Source: Pirellulales bacterium
GTDB taxonomy: Bacteria; Planctomycetota; Planctomycetia; Pirellulales; Thermoguttaceae
Length of the DNA stretch: 11,155 nt
Assembly (NCBI GenBank): GCA_030605745.1
Contig: JAUWHT010000260.1
Span: 1-11,155 of the forward strand
Direction of reading: 5' to 3'
Shown: piece after piece, positions 1 to 5,831 of the stretch
Position numbering within the stretch: position 1 is the first letter of the stretch
Layout of the letters: each line of letters starts with the position of its first letter
The notes under the pieces: generated by a model
Told to the model about the DNA's origin: nothing
Databases searched by the model: none
What the model saw: the letters and a program-made list of their open reading frames with translations, nothing else
Made by a program: the position numbers and the translations under genes

Positions 1-170
1 AAGAGACCGACGCGGCCGACCGGCTGGAAGCAGCCACAGCGGCAGTGATCCTCGAGGGCAAGGACGTCACCTACGACATGAAGCCGCACCGCGACGACCC
101 CACGGCCGTCGGTACCCGGGAAATGGCCGCGGCGATTTGCAAAAAGTTGGCCGGATGCGAGATTCGATGA
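1..170 (+). CDS. Isocitrate dehydrogenase-like protein, C-terminal fragment
   Basis: The window opens inside a gene read in the frame whose stop TGA is at 168-170, leaving about 55 C-terminal residues. They contain [10 protein letters not shown] followed by [15 protein letters not shown]. This resembles the end of the isocitrate/isopropylmalate dehydrogenase family, where a 'GK-VTYD' strand is followed by a short loop and a final helix of the 'T-EMADAI' type. Isocitrate dehydrogenase oxidises isocitrate to 2-oxoglutarate in the cytoplasmic TCA cycle. The active-site and cofactor-binding residues lie upstream of the window, so NAD versus NADP use cannot be judged. Isocitrate rather than isopropylmalate dehydrogenase is inferred from the VTYD-type tail. 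No clear intrinsic terminator follows the stop. Confidence 0.72.
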   Translation, partial: ETDAADRLEAATAAVILEGKDVTYDMKPHRDDPTAVGTREMAAAICKKLAGCEIR

Positions 171-192
171 GCAGGCAGAGAGGGCGGGGGAC

Positions 193-221
193 TCGGCATT
201 CCCATCGGTTTCCGGTATAAT
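193..221 (+). promoter_or_regulatory. Putative sigma-70-type promoter of the toxin-antitoxin pair
   Basis: A perfect TATAAT lies at 216-221. Seventeen bases upstream is TCGGCA at 193-198, which matches 4 of 6 positions of TTGACA. The element sits in the 132-bp gap after the dehydrogenase gene, so the toxin-antitoxin pair probably has its own promoter, with a leader of about 75 nt before the GTG start at 303. This was identified by eye only. Confidence 0.55.
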
Positions 222-289
222 AAAGATATGGGGTGGCGGGCGAGGGCGAGTGTCCGTTGCGGGAGGTTCCGAAGCCCCGTTTCTGCGAC

Positions 290-295
290 AAGGAG
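290..295 (+). promoter_or_regulatory. Ribosome binding site fixing the antitoxin start
   Basis: AAGGAG ends 7 nt before the GTG at 303. No comparable site precedes the in-frame ATG at 228, which also lies within about 7 nt of the -10 box. This supports GTG 303 as the start. Confidence 0.75.
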
Positions 296-302
296 AACTA
301 CC

Positions 303-521
303 GTGCCGCACATTGTCGTCGATGACCAGCAGGTCAAGATTATTTGTGAAGCGACGGACAACGTCGAGGTCCGCGATCAAAATGGAAGGTGTCTCGGTTA
401 CGTGGCACATGGATTCACGGACGAGGACATTGCCATTGCCAAACGGCGGTTGACATCGGATGAACCTCGCTATACGACCAGTGAGGTACTGGACCACCTC
501 CAGTCGCTTGAGCAGAAATGA
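303..521 (+). CDS. Putative antitoxin of a RelE/ParE-type toxin-antitoxin pair
   Basis: A 72-residue protein beginning VPHIVVDDQQVKII. The GTG start is chosen for its AAGGAG site; the longer frame from ATG 228 would add an arginine-rich, unprotein-like stretch that runs over the promoter. The N-terminal half looks like short beta strands (IVVDDQQVKII, VEVRDQNGRCLGYV). The C-terminal half is a charged helical region with TDEDIAIAKRRL and TSEVLDHLQSLEQK. That C-terminus would be the natural toxin-binding part, as in many type II antitoxins, and the N-terminus could bind the operator; both are inferences. It does not carry an obvious PHD, RHH, HTH or AbrB signature. Its stop overlaps the toxin start (ATGA, 518-521), as is usual for such pairs. 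The antitoxin role is inferred mainly from the neighbour. Autoregulation of the promoter at 193-221 would be expected but is not visible. Confidence 0.68.
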   Translation: MPHIVVDDQQVKIICEATDNVEVRDQNGRCLGYVAHGFTDEDIAIAKRRLTSDEPRYTTSEVLDHLQSLEQK

Positions 522-772
522 TCCGCTACACCGTGGTTTGGCACAGGGAAGGCCGAGACGAATTGGCCGAGATATGGACCGACGCACAAGATTGCAACGC
601 GGTTACGGCGGCTGCTGATCTGATTGACCAGCAGTTGGCGGACGATGCTGCCAAGAAGGGCACCGAATTGAGCGAAGGGTTGCGAGCGCTCTTCGTGCCG
701 CCGTTGCGAGTCCTTTTCGTGGTACGCGAAGACGACCGCGTGGTTGAGGTGCTTTGGGTTAAACTCCTGTGA
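518..772 (+). CDS. RelE/ParE-superfamily toxin-like protein
   Basis: An 84-residue protein starting MIRYTVVWHREGRDELAEIW. The pattern fits the compact RelE/ParE fold: a first strand (YTVVW), a helix with the common EL--IW motif, a second helix (VTAAADLIDQQL), then the strand block GLRALFVPPLRVLFVVREDDRVVEVLWV. The PPL-VLF-V-E-D-R-V-V pattern is typical of these toxins. RelE members cleave mRNA on the ribosome and ParE members poison gyrase. The sequence alone does not decide which applies here, and the charged catalytic residues of classical RelE are not evident. The start overlaps the antitoxin stop by 4 nt, so translation is probably coupled. Length is typical for the family. The gene converges on the membrane methyltransferase gene with a 128-bp gap. 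Confidence 0.78.
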   Translation: MIRYTVVWHREGRDELAEIWTDAQDCNAVTAAADLIDQQLADDAAKKGTELSEGLRALFVPPLRVLFVVREDDRVVEVLWVKLL

Positions 773-900
773 TGACTCAAGCCAAGGACCTCGGCATTTT
801 ACCTCACGAGTAATCTCACCACGTTTGCGGCCTGATTGCCAGATTGCCGGTTTCCTGGGCTGATGTTCGGCCTGCTGGCAACGTGCCGTCTGGAGCCTGC

Positions 901-1704
901 CTACCGCGATTTCTTGATCCCCTTGGTCACCAGCCAGAACAGGGTGGCCACCACCGGCATGGCGTACCAGCCGACCGGAGCGTGGGGTCCGGTATCTGGG
1001 CCAATCAGCCCTAGGCTCAATCCGAGTATTCCCCACCCGCCGAGAAACACCAGGAAAATCGTATCGTGCTCGCGGAAGATGCCACGAGTCCAATCGAAGG
1101 GCACCGCCGGGGCGTTCGGGCCGCGAGTCGTTGGCTGGGAGAAGATCCGTGGAACAACCCGCGGCACAACCCGGCAAAACTCCCGGTATTGCTCGCCAAA
1201 ACAACCCAAAAGAAACTGCTCTTCCGCCAAAATGATCAGGTGGTACTGAACTCCTACCACCACAAATACCACCAACAGCACCACCGGGTTAAGGGTCAGC
1301 AGGGCCGCCCCGGCCCAGAGAATCAAGTTGCCCAGGTAGAGCGGATTCCGTGTGCGGGCGTACATACCGGTGGTGACCAGTGTAGGGGCCTGTAACCTCT
1401 TGCCACGACCGCTTGTTCCGCGCTCGGCGCGTCCGGCCACGTCTAGCCGAATTGTCTCTCCCAGAAGGAGTAAGCCGATCGCCGCTACCTGCAACAGCAA
1501 CTCCCATATCCCCGGGCCGGCCGGCGGCCTGGGGTCCAGCCAGGCGGCGGCCACAACGAATATCGCCAGGGGCACCAGCGTGTAGCTGCGGTGGCGAAAC
1601 AGCCATCGACCGCACCTCTGGGCGATTGTGGCAGATGGACTCTGGGCGATGGCGGTCTGCATGTCTCTTGATGTCAAACTGGTTACGGCCGTAGGCCGCG
1701 TCAC
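901..1704 (-). CDS. Isoprenylcysteine carboxyl methyltransferase/phospholipid methyltransferase-like membrane protein
   Basis: A 267-residue integral membrane protein with about six hydrophobic segments, near residues 41-56, 67-84, 121-137, 138-160 and two close to the C-terminus. The diagnostic block is TTGMYARTRNPLYLGNLI (about 111-128), followed by EEQFLLGCFGEQYREFCRVVPRVVPRI (two pieces, about 161-187). The R-P-Y-G and EE---FG--Y motifs form the SAM-binding C-terminal region of the ICMT/PEMT family. Members methylate prenylated-protein carboxyls, phospholipid amines or other lipid substrates; the substrate here is unknown. The start is GTG 1704, overlapping the upstream phosphatase stop as GTGA, with AGGAG only 3 nt away. 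An alternative start is ATG 1662, which removes 14 unremarkable residues. The C-terminal region beyond the motif, about 80 residues with two more hydrophobic segments, is longer than in minimal family members. Confidence 0.8.
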   Translation of the reverse strand: MTRPTAVTSLTSRDMQTAIAQSPSATIAQRCGRWLFRHRSYTLVPLAIFVVAAAWLDPRPPAGPGIWELLLQVAAIGLLLLGETIRLDVAGRAERGTSGRGKRLQAPTLVTTGMYARTRNPLYLGNLILWAGAALLTLNPVVLLVVFVVVGVQYHLIILAEEQFLLGCFGEQYREFCRVVPRVVPRIFSQPTTRGPNAPAVPFDWTRGIFREHDTIFLVFLGGWGILGLSLGLIGPDTGPHAPVGWYAMPVVATLFWLVTKGIKKSR

Positions 1705-2411
1705 GAACTCCTACGAGAATAGCCCGCTGCACCCATTTCCCTTTCCCACCGGTCGAACCGACGAGCCATGGGACCGCCCCATAAACACGCGGCGGCCACC
1801 AAGCAGCCGACCGCTCCACCACAGAGCGTGTCGCTTAGGAAATGTGCGCCGGTTTGGATCCGTTGGCAGGCCACCAGTACGGCCATGGCAGGAAACAGCC
1901 AGCGTCCCCGGGGGTAAAGCCACACCAATGCGATGGCTAGTCCCGCCGCGGTGGCCGTATGGGCGGAGGGAAAGCTCTGGCCATCACTGCCGGCCCGCGC
2001 CAGCGGAAACCACCCACCAAAGCTGGCCAACACGCCGCCCTGGAAGTCGAAGCAATGAGGTCGCGTGCGAACCACCAGCATCTTGATCATGTCGGCCGCC
2101 AGGCCGGAACCCAACGAGGCCGCCAGCACCCGGGGTAGTGCCCAACATCGCAGCGGGTCGAGCTGGTAGATCACCAACACAATCAACAGCACCCCCAACC
2201 CGTGACCAAAAACCTCGGTAAACCCCAGTAGCTTGCTCACCTCCCCCGGACAGTGCACGCTCATGCACCAGCGGGCCAGGGGACAATCGATCGCCAGGGC
2301 CGGCAACCCAGCGGCAACCAGCAGTCCGGGCAGAAACAGCGGCCAGAACCGGCTGAGCGAGCAATTGACCGTGGCGGGAACCGCCGGCCCGACACTTCTG
2401 CTACAATCCAT
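1701..2411 (-). CDS. PAP2-family membrane phosphatase
   Basis: A 236-residue protein with the three catalytic motifs of PAP2 phosphatases: K110-(6)-R117-P118 (KMLVVRTRP), PSAH at about 148-151 (SFPSAHT), and R184-(5)-H190-(3)-D194 (QRIQTGAHFLSD). The residue before R184 is Q where the consensus has S. Hydrophobic segments lie near 25-41, 68-83, 153-168 and 172-182. H151 and H190 are expected to form and break the phospho-enzyme intermediate. Known PAP2 substrates include phosphatidic acid, phosphatidylglycerol phosphate and undecaprenyl pyrophosphate. The nearby polyprenyl-sugar genes make the last attractive, but this is inference. The ATG at 2411 has only a weak ribosome site. It is the first gene of a two-gene operon with the methyltransferase and lies divergent to the GT39 gene. 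Confidence 0.88.
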   Translation of the reverse strand: MDCSRSVGPAVPATVNCSLSRFWPLFLPGLLVAAGLPALAIDCPLARWCMSVHCPGEVSKLLGFTEVFGHGLGVLLIVLVIYQLDPLRCWALPRVLAASLGSGLAADMIKMLVVRTRPHCFDFQGGVLASFGGWFPLARAGSDGQSFPSAHTATAAGLAIALVWLYPRGRWLFPAMAVLVACQRIQTGAHFLSDTLCGGAVGCLVAAACLWGGPMARRFDRWEREMGAAGYSRRSS

Positions 2412-2432
2412 GAACGTTTCTGCTTGTCTAGA

Positions 2433-2450
2433 CTGCGCTAATCTGCGCTA
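2433..2450. repeat. Two copies of CTGCGCTA, 10 bp apart
   Basis: CTGCGCTA occurs at 2433-2440 and again at 2443-2450, one helical turn apart, in the leader of the PAP2 gene. It could be a tandem regulator-binding site or chance. No regulator gene is nearby to support the first reading. Confidence 0.35.
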
Positions 2451-2476
2451 TCGAGAAAAGGCGCCCATCCTCTCCT

Positions 2477-2506
2477 TTGTGATCCCATCGGGCGGCGGAT
2501 TATAGT
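2477..2506 (+). promoter_or_regulatory. Putative promoter of the GT39-GT2 operon
   Basis: TTGTGA at 2477-2482 and TATAGT at 2501-2506 are 18 bp apart, about 100 nt before the ATG at 2607. The -10 overlaps the -10 of the opposite promoter. The GTG at 2505 would sit inside this box, which argues against the longer open frame that begins there. Confidence 0.45.
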
Positions 2507-2527
2507 GGGCGCAACCGGGCGGGGCAA
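2499..2527 (-). promoter_or_regulatory. Putative promoter of the PAP2-methyltransferase operon
   Basis: On the minus strand TTGCCC (2527-2522) is followed after exactly 17 bp by a perfect TATAAT (2504-2499), about 88 nt upstream of the ATG at 2411. The leader also holds a tiny frame (2468-2448, MGAFSR) preceded by AAGGAG, whose significance is unknown. Confidence 0.55.
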
Positions 2528-2592
2528 TGGCAATAACTGCTGTTGCCCATCTAAGGAGCATCTGCTAGAGTCCAGCCCGCTTCTTGGGCCGC

Positions 2593-2598
2593 AAGGAG
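2593..2598 (+). promoter_or_regulatory. Ribosome binding site fixing the GT39 start
   Basis: AAGGAG lies 8 nt before ATG 2607. The upstream in-frame GTG at 2505 has no such site and would add 34 residues unlike a membrane-protein N-terminus. Confidence 0.8.
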
Positions 2599-2606
2599 AA
2601 CGCCCT

Positions 2607-4412
2607 ATGCGCCAACAGTTTCGGCATCAGGTGTGGATCGTCCTGGCCGCCGCGGTGGTCTTCTTTACCAACCTGGGGGCCGTCGCGCTCTGGGACAAGG
2701 ATGAATCGCTCTACGCCTCCTGCGCCAGGGAGATGTTCCAGCGGGGCGACTGGGTAGTGCCGACGTTCAACGGCGAAGTTTTTCCGGACAAACCGCCACT
2801 GATGTTCTGGCTGATGATGAGCGGTTTTCAGCTATTTGGCGTGACCGAGTTCGCCGCCAGGTTCTGGTCGGCGGTGCTGGGCGTCGGAACCGCACTGGTC
2901 ACCTATCACTTGGGCAGACTGCTGTTTCGTGCCGAGGTGGGGCTGTGGGCCGGCCTGATTGTGGCCTCTACGATCATCTTCACCGTCTCGGCCCGGGCAG
3001 CCACCGTCGATTCGGCCCTGGTGTTCCTCACCACGTTGGCCGCGTTGTTGTTCGTCTCAGGCTGGGTGAAGAAGTCGGAAAAGACCGACGGCGGTGGTCA
3101 CGACACACAGACGAACCAGTCTACCGGCGTCTGGTTCCTGCCTGACTCCTGGATTCTCTTCGCGCTCATGTATGCCTGTCTGGGCGTGGCAGTGCTGGCA
3201 AAGGGGCCGGTCGGGGTCCTGCTGCCAGTGGCCATGATCGGACTGTTCTTGTTGATCATCAACCAGTCGGCCCGGGACCGCCGTCGGCCGGCCGTCGGCT
3301 GGGCAACCGTGCTGATGAAGCTGCTCCGCCCGTTCGCCCCGCGGAACTTGCTGCGAGCCACCTGGCAGATGCGTCCGCTGACGGCCGTCGGGCTGCTGGC
3401 CGCGGTGGCCTTGCCGTGGTACATCATGGTGGGGTTGCAGACTGACGGGGAGTGGCTTGTGAAGTTCTTCGGCGTGCACAACCTGCACCGGGCGCTAAAG
3501 CCGATGCAAGGCCACGGCGGCCCGGTCTTCTATTATATCCCGGCGATCTTAATCGGCTTCTTTCCCTGGTCGGTCTTTCTGGGGCCGAGCCTGATCGAGT
3601 TGGTCCGCCGGGTCCGACAGAATCACGCCTGGAAGACCGGCTACATTTTTGTAGCTTGTTGGACGGGGGTGTTTGTGGGCTTCTGGTCGATTGCCGGTAC
3701 CAAGCTGCCCCATTATGTGCTGCCTGCCTATCCGGCTTTGGCGCTTTTGACTGCCGCGTTTGTCGACGCCTGGATCACCGACCCGGTGTGCGTAAACCGC
3801 TGGTGGCTGCGCAATGCGAACGCGACCCTGGTGGTGGTGGGAATCGGGATGATCGTGGCGCTGCCGATCATCGCGTCGATCTTCCTGCCCGGGGAATGGA
3901 TGCTGGGATTGGTGGGGCTGGTCCTGGTGGTCGGCGGGGCATTGAGTTTCTTCTTCGCCGAGCGTGACCAGCCGTCTCGGGCGATGGTGGCTTTTGCCGT
4001 GATGTCGGTCGTTTTCCTGACAGGGATATTCGGTTTTGCGGCGTTGCGGGTCGACCGCTATCAAAATGCCCCGGTGCTTGTGGCGGAAATCCGCAAAGCC
4101 AGTCCCGGGCAACCCCAGTTGGCCGGCTATCGTTTCTTTAGAGAGAGCCTTGTGTTCTACGCCGGAGAGCCGGTGCCGCATTACGGGACCGCCGACCAGT
4201 TACAGGAGTTCCTCGACACCGCAAAACACCCGTACGTGTTCACGACCGACAAGCACGAAGAAGAACTCCAGCGGCGTTTTCCGGGCGCGTTTTCTGTGCT
4301 GATACGCCGGCCCCGGTTCCTTCGCTCCGGCGAAGTGGTGGTTCTTGGCCGGCGTCTTGGCCATGATGCGCTGCAGACTGTAACCAACCCGGCAGCCCGC
4401 ACCATCCGGTAG
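2607..4412 (+). CDS. GT39/ArnT-like membrane glycosyltransferase
   Basis: A 601-residue polytopic membrane protein of the GT-C fold. Just after the first membrane segment (about 10-28) comes WDKDESLYASCAREM (about 29-43), followed by GDWVVPTFNGEVFPDKPPLMFWL. This is the periplasmic loop motif of ArnT/PMT-type enzymes, with the acidic pair in D-KDE as catalytic base candidates and the D-PPL-FW stretch as in 4-amino-arabinose transferases. Roughly 13 hydrophobic segments follow to about residue 490, then a soluble C-terminal part of about 100 residues. Members transfer a sugar from a polyprenyl-phosphate donor to lipid A, protein or glycan acceptors on the outer side of the inner membrane; the acceptor here is not predictable. 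The start at 2607 is set by AAGGAG. The gene is followed after 7 nt by the GT2 gene, which could make the lipid-linked donor. Confidence 0.87.
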   Translation: MRQQFRHQVWIVLAAAVVFFTNLGAVALWDKDESLYASCAREMFQRGDWVVPTFNGEVFPDKPPLMFWLMMSGFQLFGVTEFAARFWSAVLGVGTALVTYHLGRLLFRAEVGLWAGLIVASTIIFTVSARAATVDSALVFLTTLAALLFVSGWVKKSEKTDGGGHDTQTNQSTGVWFLPDSWILFALMYACLGVAVLAKGPVGVLLPVAMIGLFLLIINQSARDRRRPAVGWATVLMKLLRPFAPRNLLRATWQMRPLTAVGLLAAVALPWYIMVGLQTDGEWLVKFFGVHNLHRALKPMQGHGGPVFYYIPAILIGFFPWSVFLGPSLIELVRRVRQNHAWKTGYIFVACWTGVFVGFWSIAGTKLPHYVLPAYPALALLTAAFVDAWITDPVCVNRWWLRNANATLVVVGIGMIVALPIIASIFLPGEWMLGLVGLVLVVGGALSFFFAERDQPSRAMVAFAVMSVVFLTGIFGFAALRVDRYQNAPVLVAEIRKASPGQPQLAGYRFFRESLVFYAGEPVPHYGTADQLQEFLDTAKHPYVFTTDKHEEELQRRFPGAFSVLIRRPRFLRSGEVVVLGRRLGHDALQTVTNPAARTIR

Positions 4413-4419
4413 ACTTCTA

Positions 4420-5262
4420 ATGTGCAACTGCATTGTGGTCGTTCCTTGTTACAACGAAGCTGCAAGGCTGAAGGTCGATGTATTCCGAGAATTCGCCGCA
4501 CGAGGCCACCCGCAACGGTTCCTGTTCGTCGACGACGGCAGCACCGACGACACCCGATCGGTGCTCGAAACCCTGCGGGACGGGGACCCCGAACACTTTG
4601 AAGTCCACAATCTGCCGCGCAACATGGGCAAAGCGGAAGCGGTCCGTCAGGGGATACTCCGCGCGCTGGCGCGCCAGGTCGAATTGGTCGGTTTCTGGGA
4701 CGCCGATCTGGCCACGCCGCTGGAAGCGATTCCCGAGTTCTGCGACCTGCTCACACGCAACCCGCAATTACAAATGGTGATCGGTGCGCGGGTGAAGCTG
4801 CTCGGCAGGACCATCGACCGTCGGGTTCTTCGACACTACCTGGGGCGGGTGTTTGCCACGGCGGCCTCCTTAGTCCTGCGGCTGCCGGTCTACGACACGC
4901 AATGTGGAGCAAAGCTGTTTCGCGCCTGTCCGGAAGTCCACGCACTCTTCCGGCAACCTTTCCGTACCAACTGGATTTTTGACGTCGAACTGTTGGCAAG
5001 ATTCATCCACGGGCGCAAGACCGGCGGGATGGAACCGGCGGAACGGAGCATCTACGAGCTACCGCTTACCGAATGGCGCGACGTGACGGGCTCGAAGGTC
5101 AGAGTCCGGGATTTCTTCAAGAGCTTTTTCGAACTCGCCAGGATTTGTTGGGTTTACCTTCGTCCCGGCGCCGCAGGAACAAGACGCGTTTGGCCTCGAG
5201 CAGGAGATAACGCCGCAGCCGGGCAACCCGCTGATTCGCCCCGCGGGCGTCGTGCTGCCTGA
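4420..5262 (+). CDS. GT2 glycosyltransferase, dolichyl-phosphate beta-glucosyltransferase (ALG5)-like
   Basis: A 280-residue GT-A fold enzyme. Visible motifs in order are VVPCYNEAARL (about 7-17), FVDDGSTDDT (about 36-45), RNMGKAEAVRQGI (about 67-79), the DAD metal site in GFWDADLATPLEAIPEF (about 91-107), GARVKLLGRTIDRR with HYLGRVFATAAS (about 122-150), YDTQCGAKLFR (about 158-168) and NWIFDVELLAR (about 184-194). The last blocks are characteristic of ALG5-type enzymes, which transfer glucose from UDP-glucose to a polyprenyl phosphate on the cytoplasmic membrane face. Residues about 249-280 are an Ala/Arg/Gly-rich tail with no counterpart I know, so the gene may have lost its original stop. 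There is no clear ribosome site before ATG 4420. The 7-nt gap to the GT39 gene suggests a two-gene operon. The 3' end lies 14 bp from the convergent adenosyltransferase gene. Confidence 0.85.
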   Translation: MCNCIVVVPCYNEAARLKVDVFREFAARGHPQRFLFVDDGSTDDTRSVLETLRDGDPEHFEVHNLPRNMGKAEAVRQGILRALARQVELVGFWDADLATPLEAIPEFCDLLTRNPQLQMVIGARVKLLGRTIDRRVLRHYLGRVFATAASLVLRLPVYDTQCGAKLFRACPEVHALFRQPFRTNWIFDVELLARFIHGRKTGGMEPAERSIYELPLTEWRDVTGSKVRVRDFFKSFFELARICWVYLRPGAAGTRRVWPRAGDNAAAGQPADSPRGRRAA

Positions 5263-5276
5263 GGGTTTCGAGCAGG

Positions 5277-5831
5277 TTACTGTTCGTCTTTTCGCCAGCG
5301 GACCTCCACCAGCCCAGCCCGCGCGTTGGCGGTCCGGGTGAGCACGAACAGCAAGTCGCCCAGGCGATTCAAATAGGCTTGCAAGTGGAGGGAGATTTGC
5401 TCTTCGTTCTGGCGGGTCAGGGTGACCAGTCGGCGTTCGGCCCGCCGGCATACGGCCCGGGCAAGGTGCAATGCGGCGGCGGCCCGAGTGCCCGTCGGAA
5501 GAATGAAGCCGTCAAGCTGCTCCAGTTTGTCGTTATGGCGGTCAATTGCGTCTTCCAGCGCGCGGACGTGTTTCGGGCCGATCGTGCGGAGTCCCCAGTC
5601 GACCGGATCGGGTGCGGCCAGTTCGGTGCCCACCTCGAACAACTCGTGCTGACGTTGTTCGAGCAAGTGGTCGATCTCCTTGGGCAACGATTCGGCGCGG
5701 ACCAATCCCAGCAGGGCGTTTAGCTCGTCGATGGTGCCGTATGCCTCCACTCGGGCGTCATCTTTGGCCACCCGGCTGCCGCTCAGCAGTCCCGTCTCGC
5801 CTTGGTCGCCGGTGCGGGTGTAGATCTTCAT
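5277..5831 (-). CDS. PduO-type cob(I)alamin adenosyltransferase
   Basis: A 184-residue protein starting MKIYTRTGDQGETGLLSG. It transfers the adenosyl group of ATP to cob(I)alamin to make adenosylcobalamin in the cytoplasm. Family motifs are all present: the N-terminal ATP-binding TRTGDQGETGL (5-15), RVEAYGTIDELNALLG (27-42), LFEVGTELA (64-72), RAVCRRAERR (125-134) and the conserved YLNRLGDLLFVLTR (153-166). Length is normal for a single-domain enzyme. The open frame extends upstream to 6116, but that part is antisense-like and the real N-terminus is MKIYTRTG. GAAGGA lies 6 nt before ATG 5831. That ATG overlaps the transglutaminase stop as ATGA, so the two are probably translated in tandem. 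No B12 riboswitch is visible. Confidence 0.92.
   Translation of the reverse strand: MKIYTRTGDQGETGLLSGSRVAKDDARVEAYGTIDELNALLGLVRAESLPKEIDHLLEQRQHELFEVGTELAAPDPVDWGLRTIGPKHVRALEDAIDRHNDKLEQLDGFILPTGTRAAAALHLARAVCRRAERRLVTLTRQNEEQISLHLQAYLNRLGDLLFVLTRTANARAGLVEVRWRKDEQ

Noticed and set aside
228..302. Longer antitoxin start at ATG 228
   Set aside because: It lies within 7 nt of the -10 box and has no ribosome site. GTG 303 has AAGGAG at 7 nt.
773..900. Possible terminator between the toxin and methyltransferase genes
   Set aside because: Only a poor CCAAGG/CCTCGG stem before a short T run; pairing is not convincing.
470..1204. 244-codon minus-strand frame covering the toxin gene and the methyltransferase 3' end
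   Set aside because: It overlaps two well-supported genes and has Arg/Pro-rich shadow composition.
2448..2468. Six-codon leader peptide (MGAFSR) before the PAP2 gene
   Set aside because: It has an AAGGAG just upstream but only 3 nt from the ATG, and no attenuator-like hairpins or regulatory codon runs. Mentioned in the promoter entry only.
2505..2606. 34-residue N-terminal extension of the GT39 protein from GTG 2505
   Set aside because: The GTG is inside the probable -10 box. ATG 2607 has a strong ribosome site and starts right before the first membrane segment.
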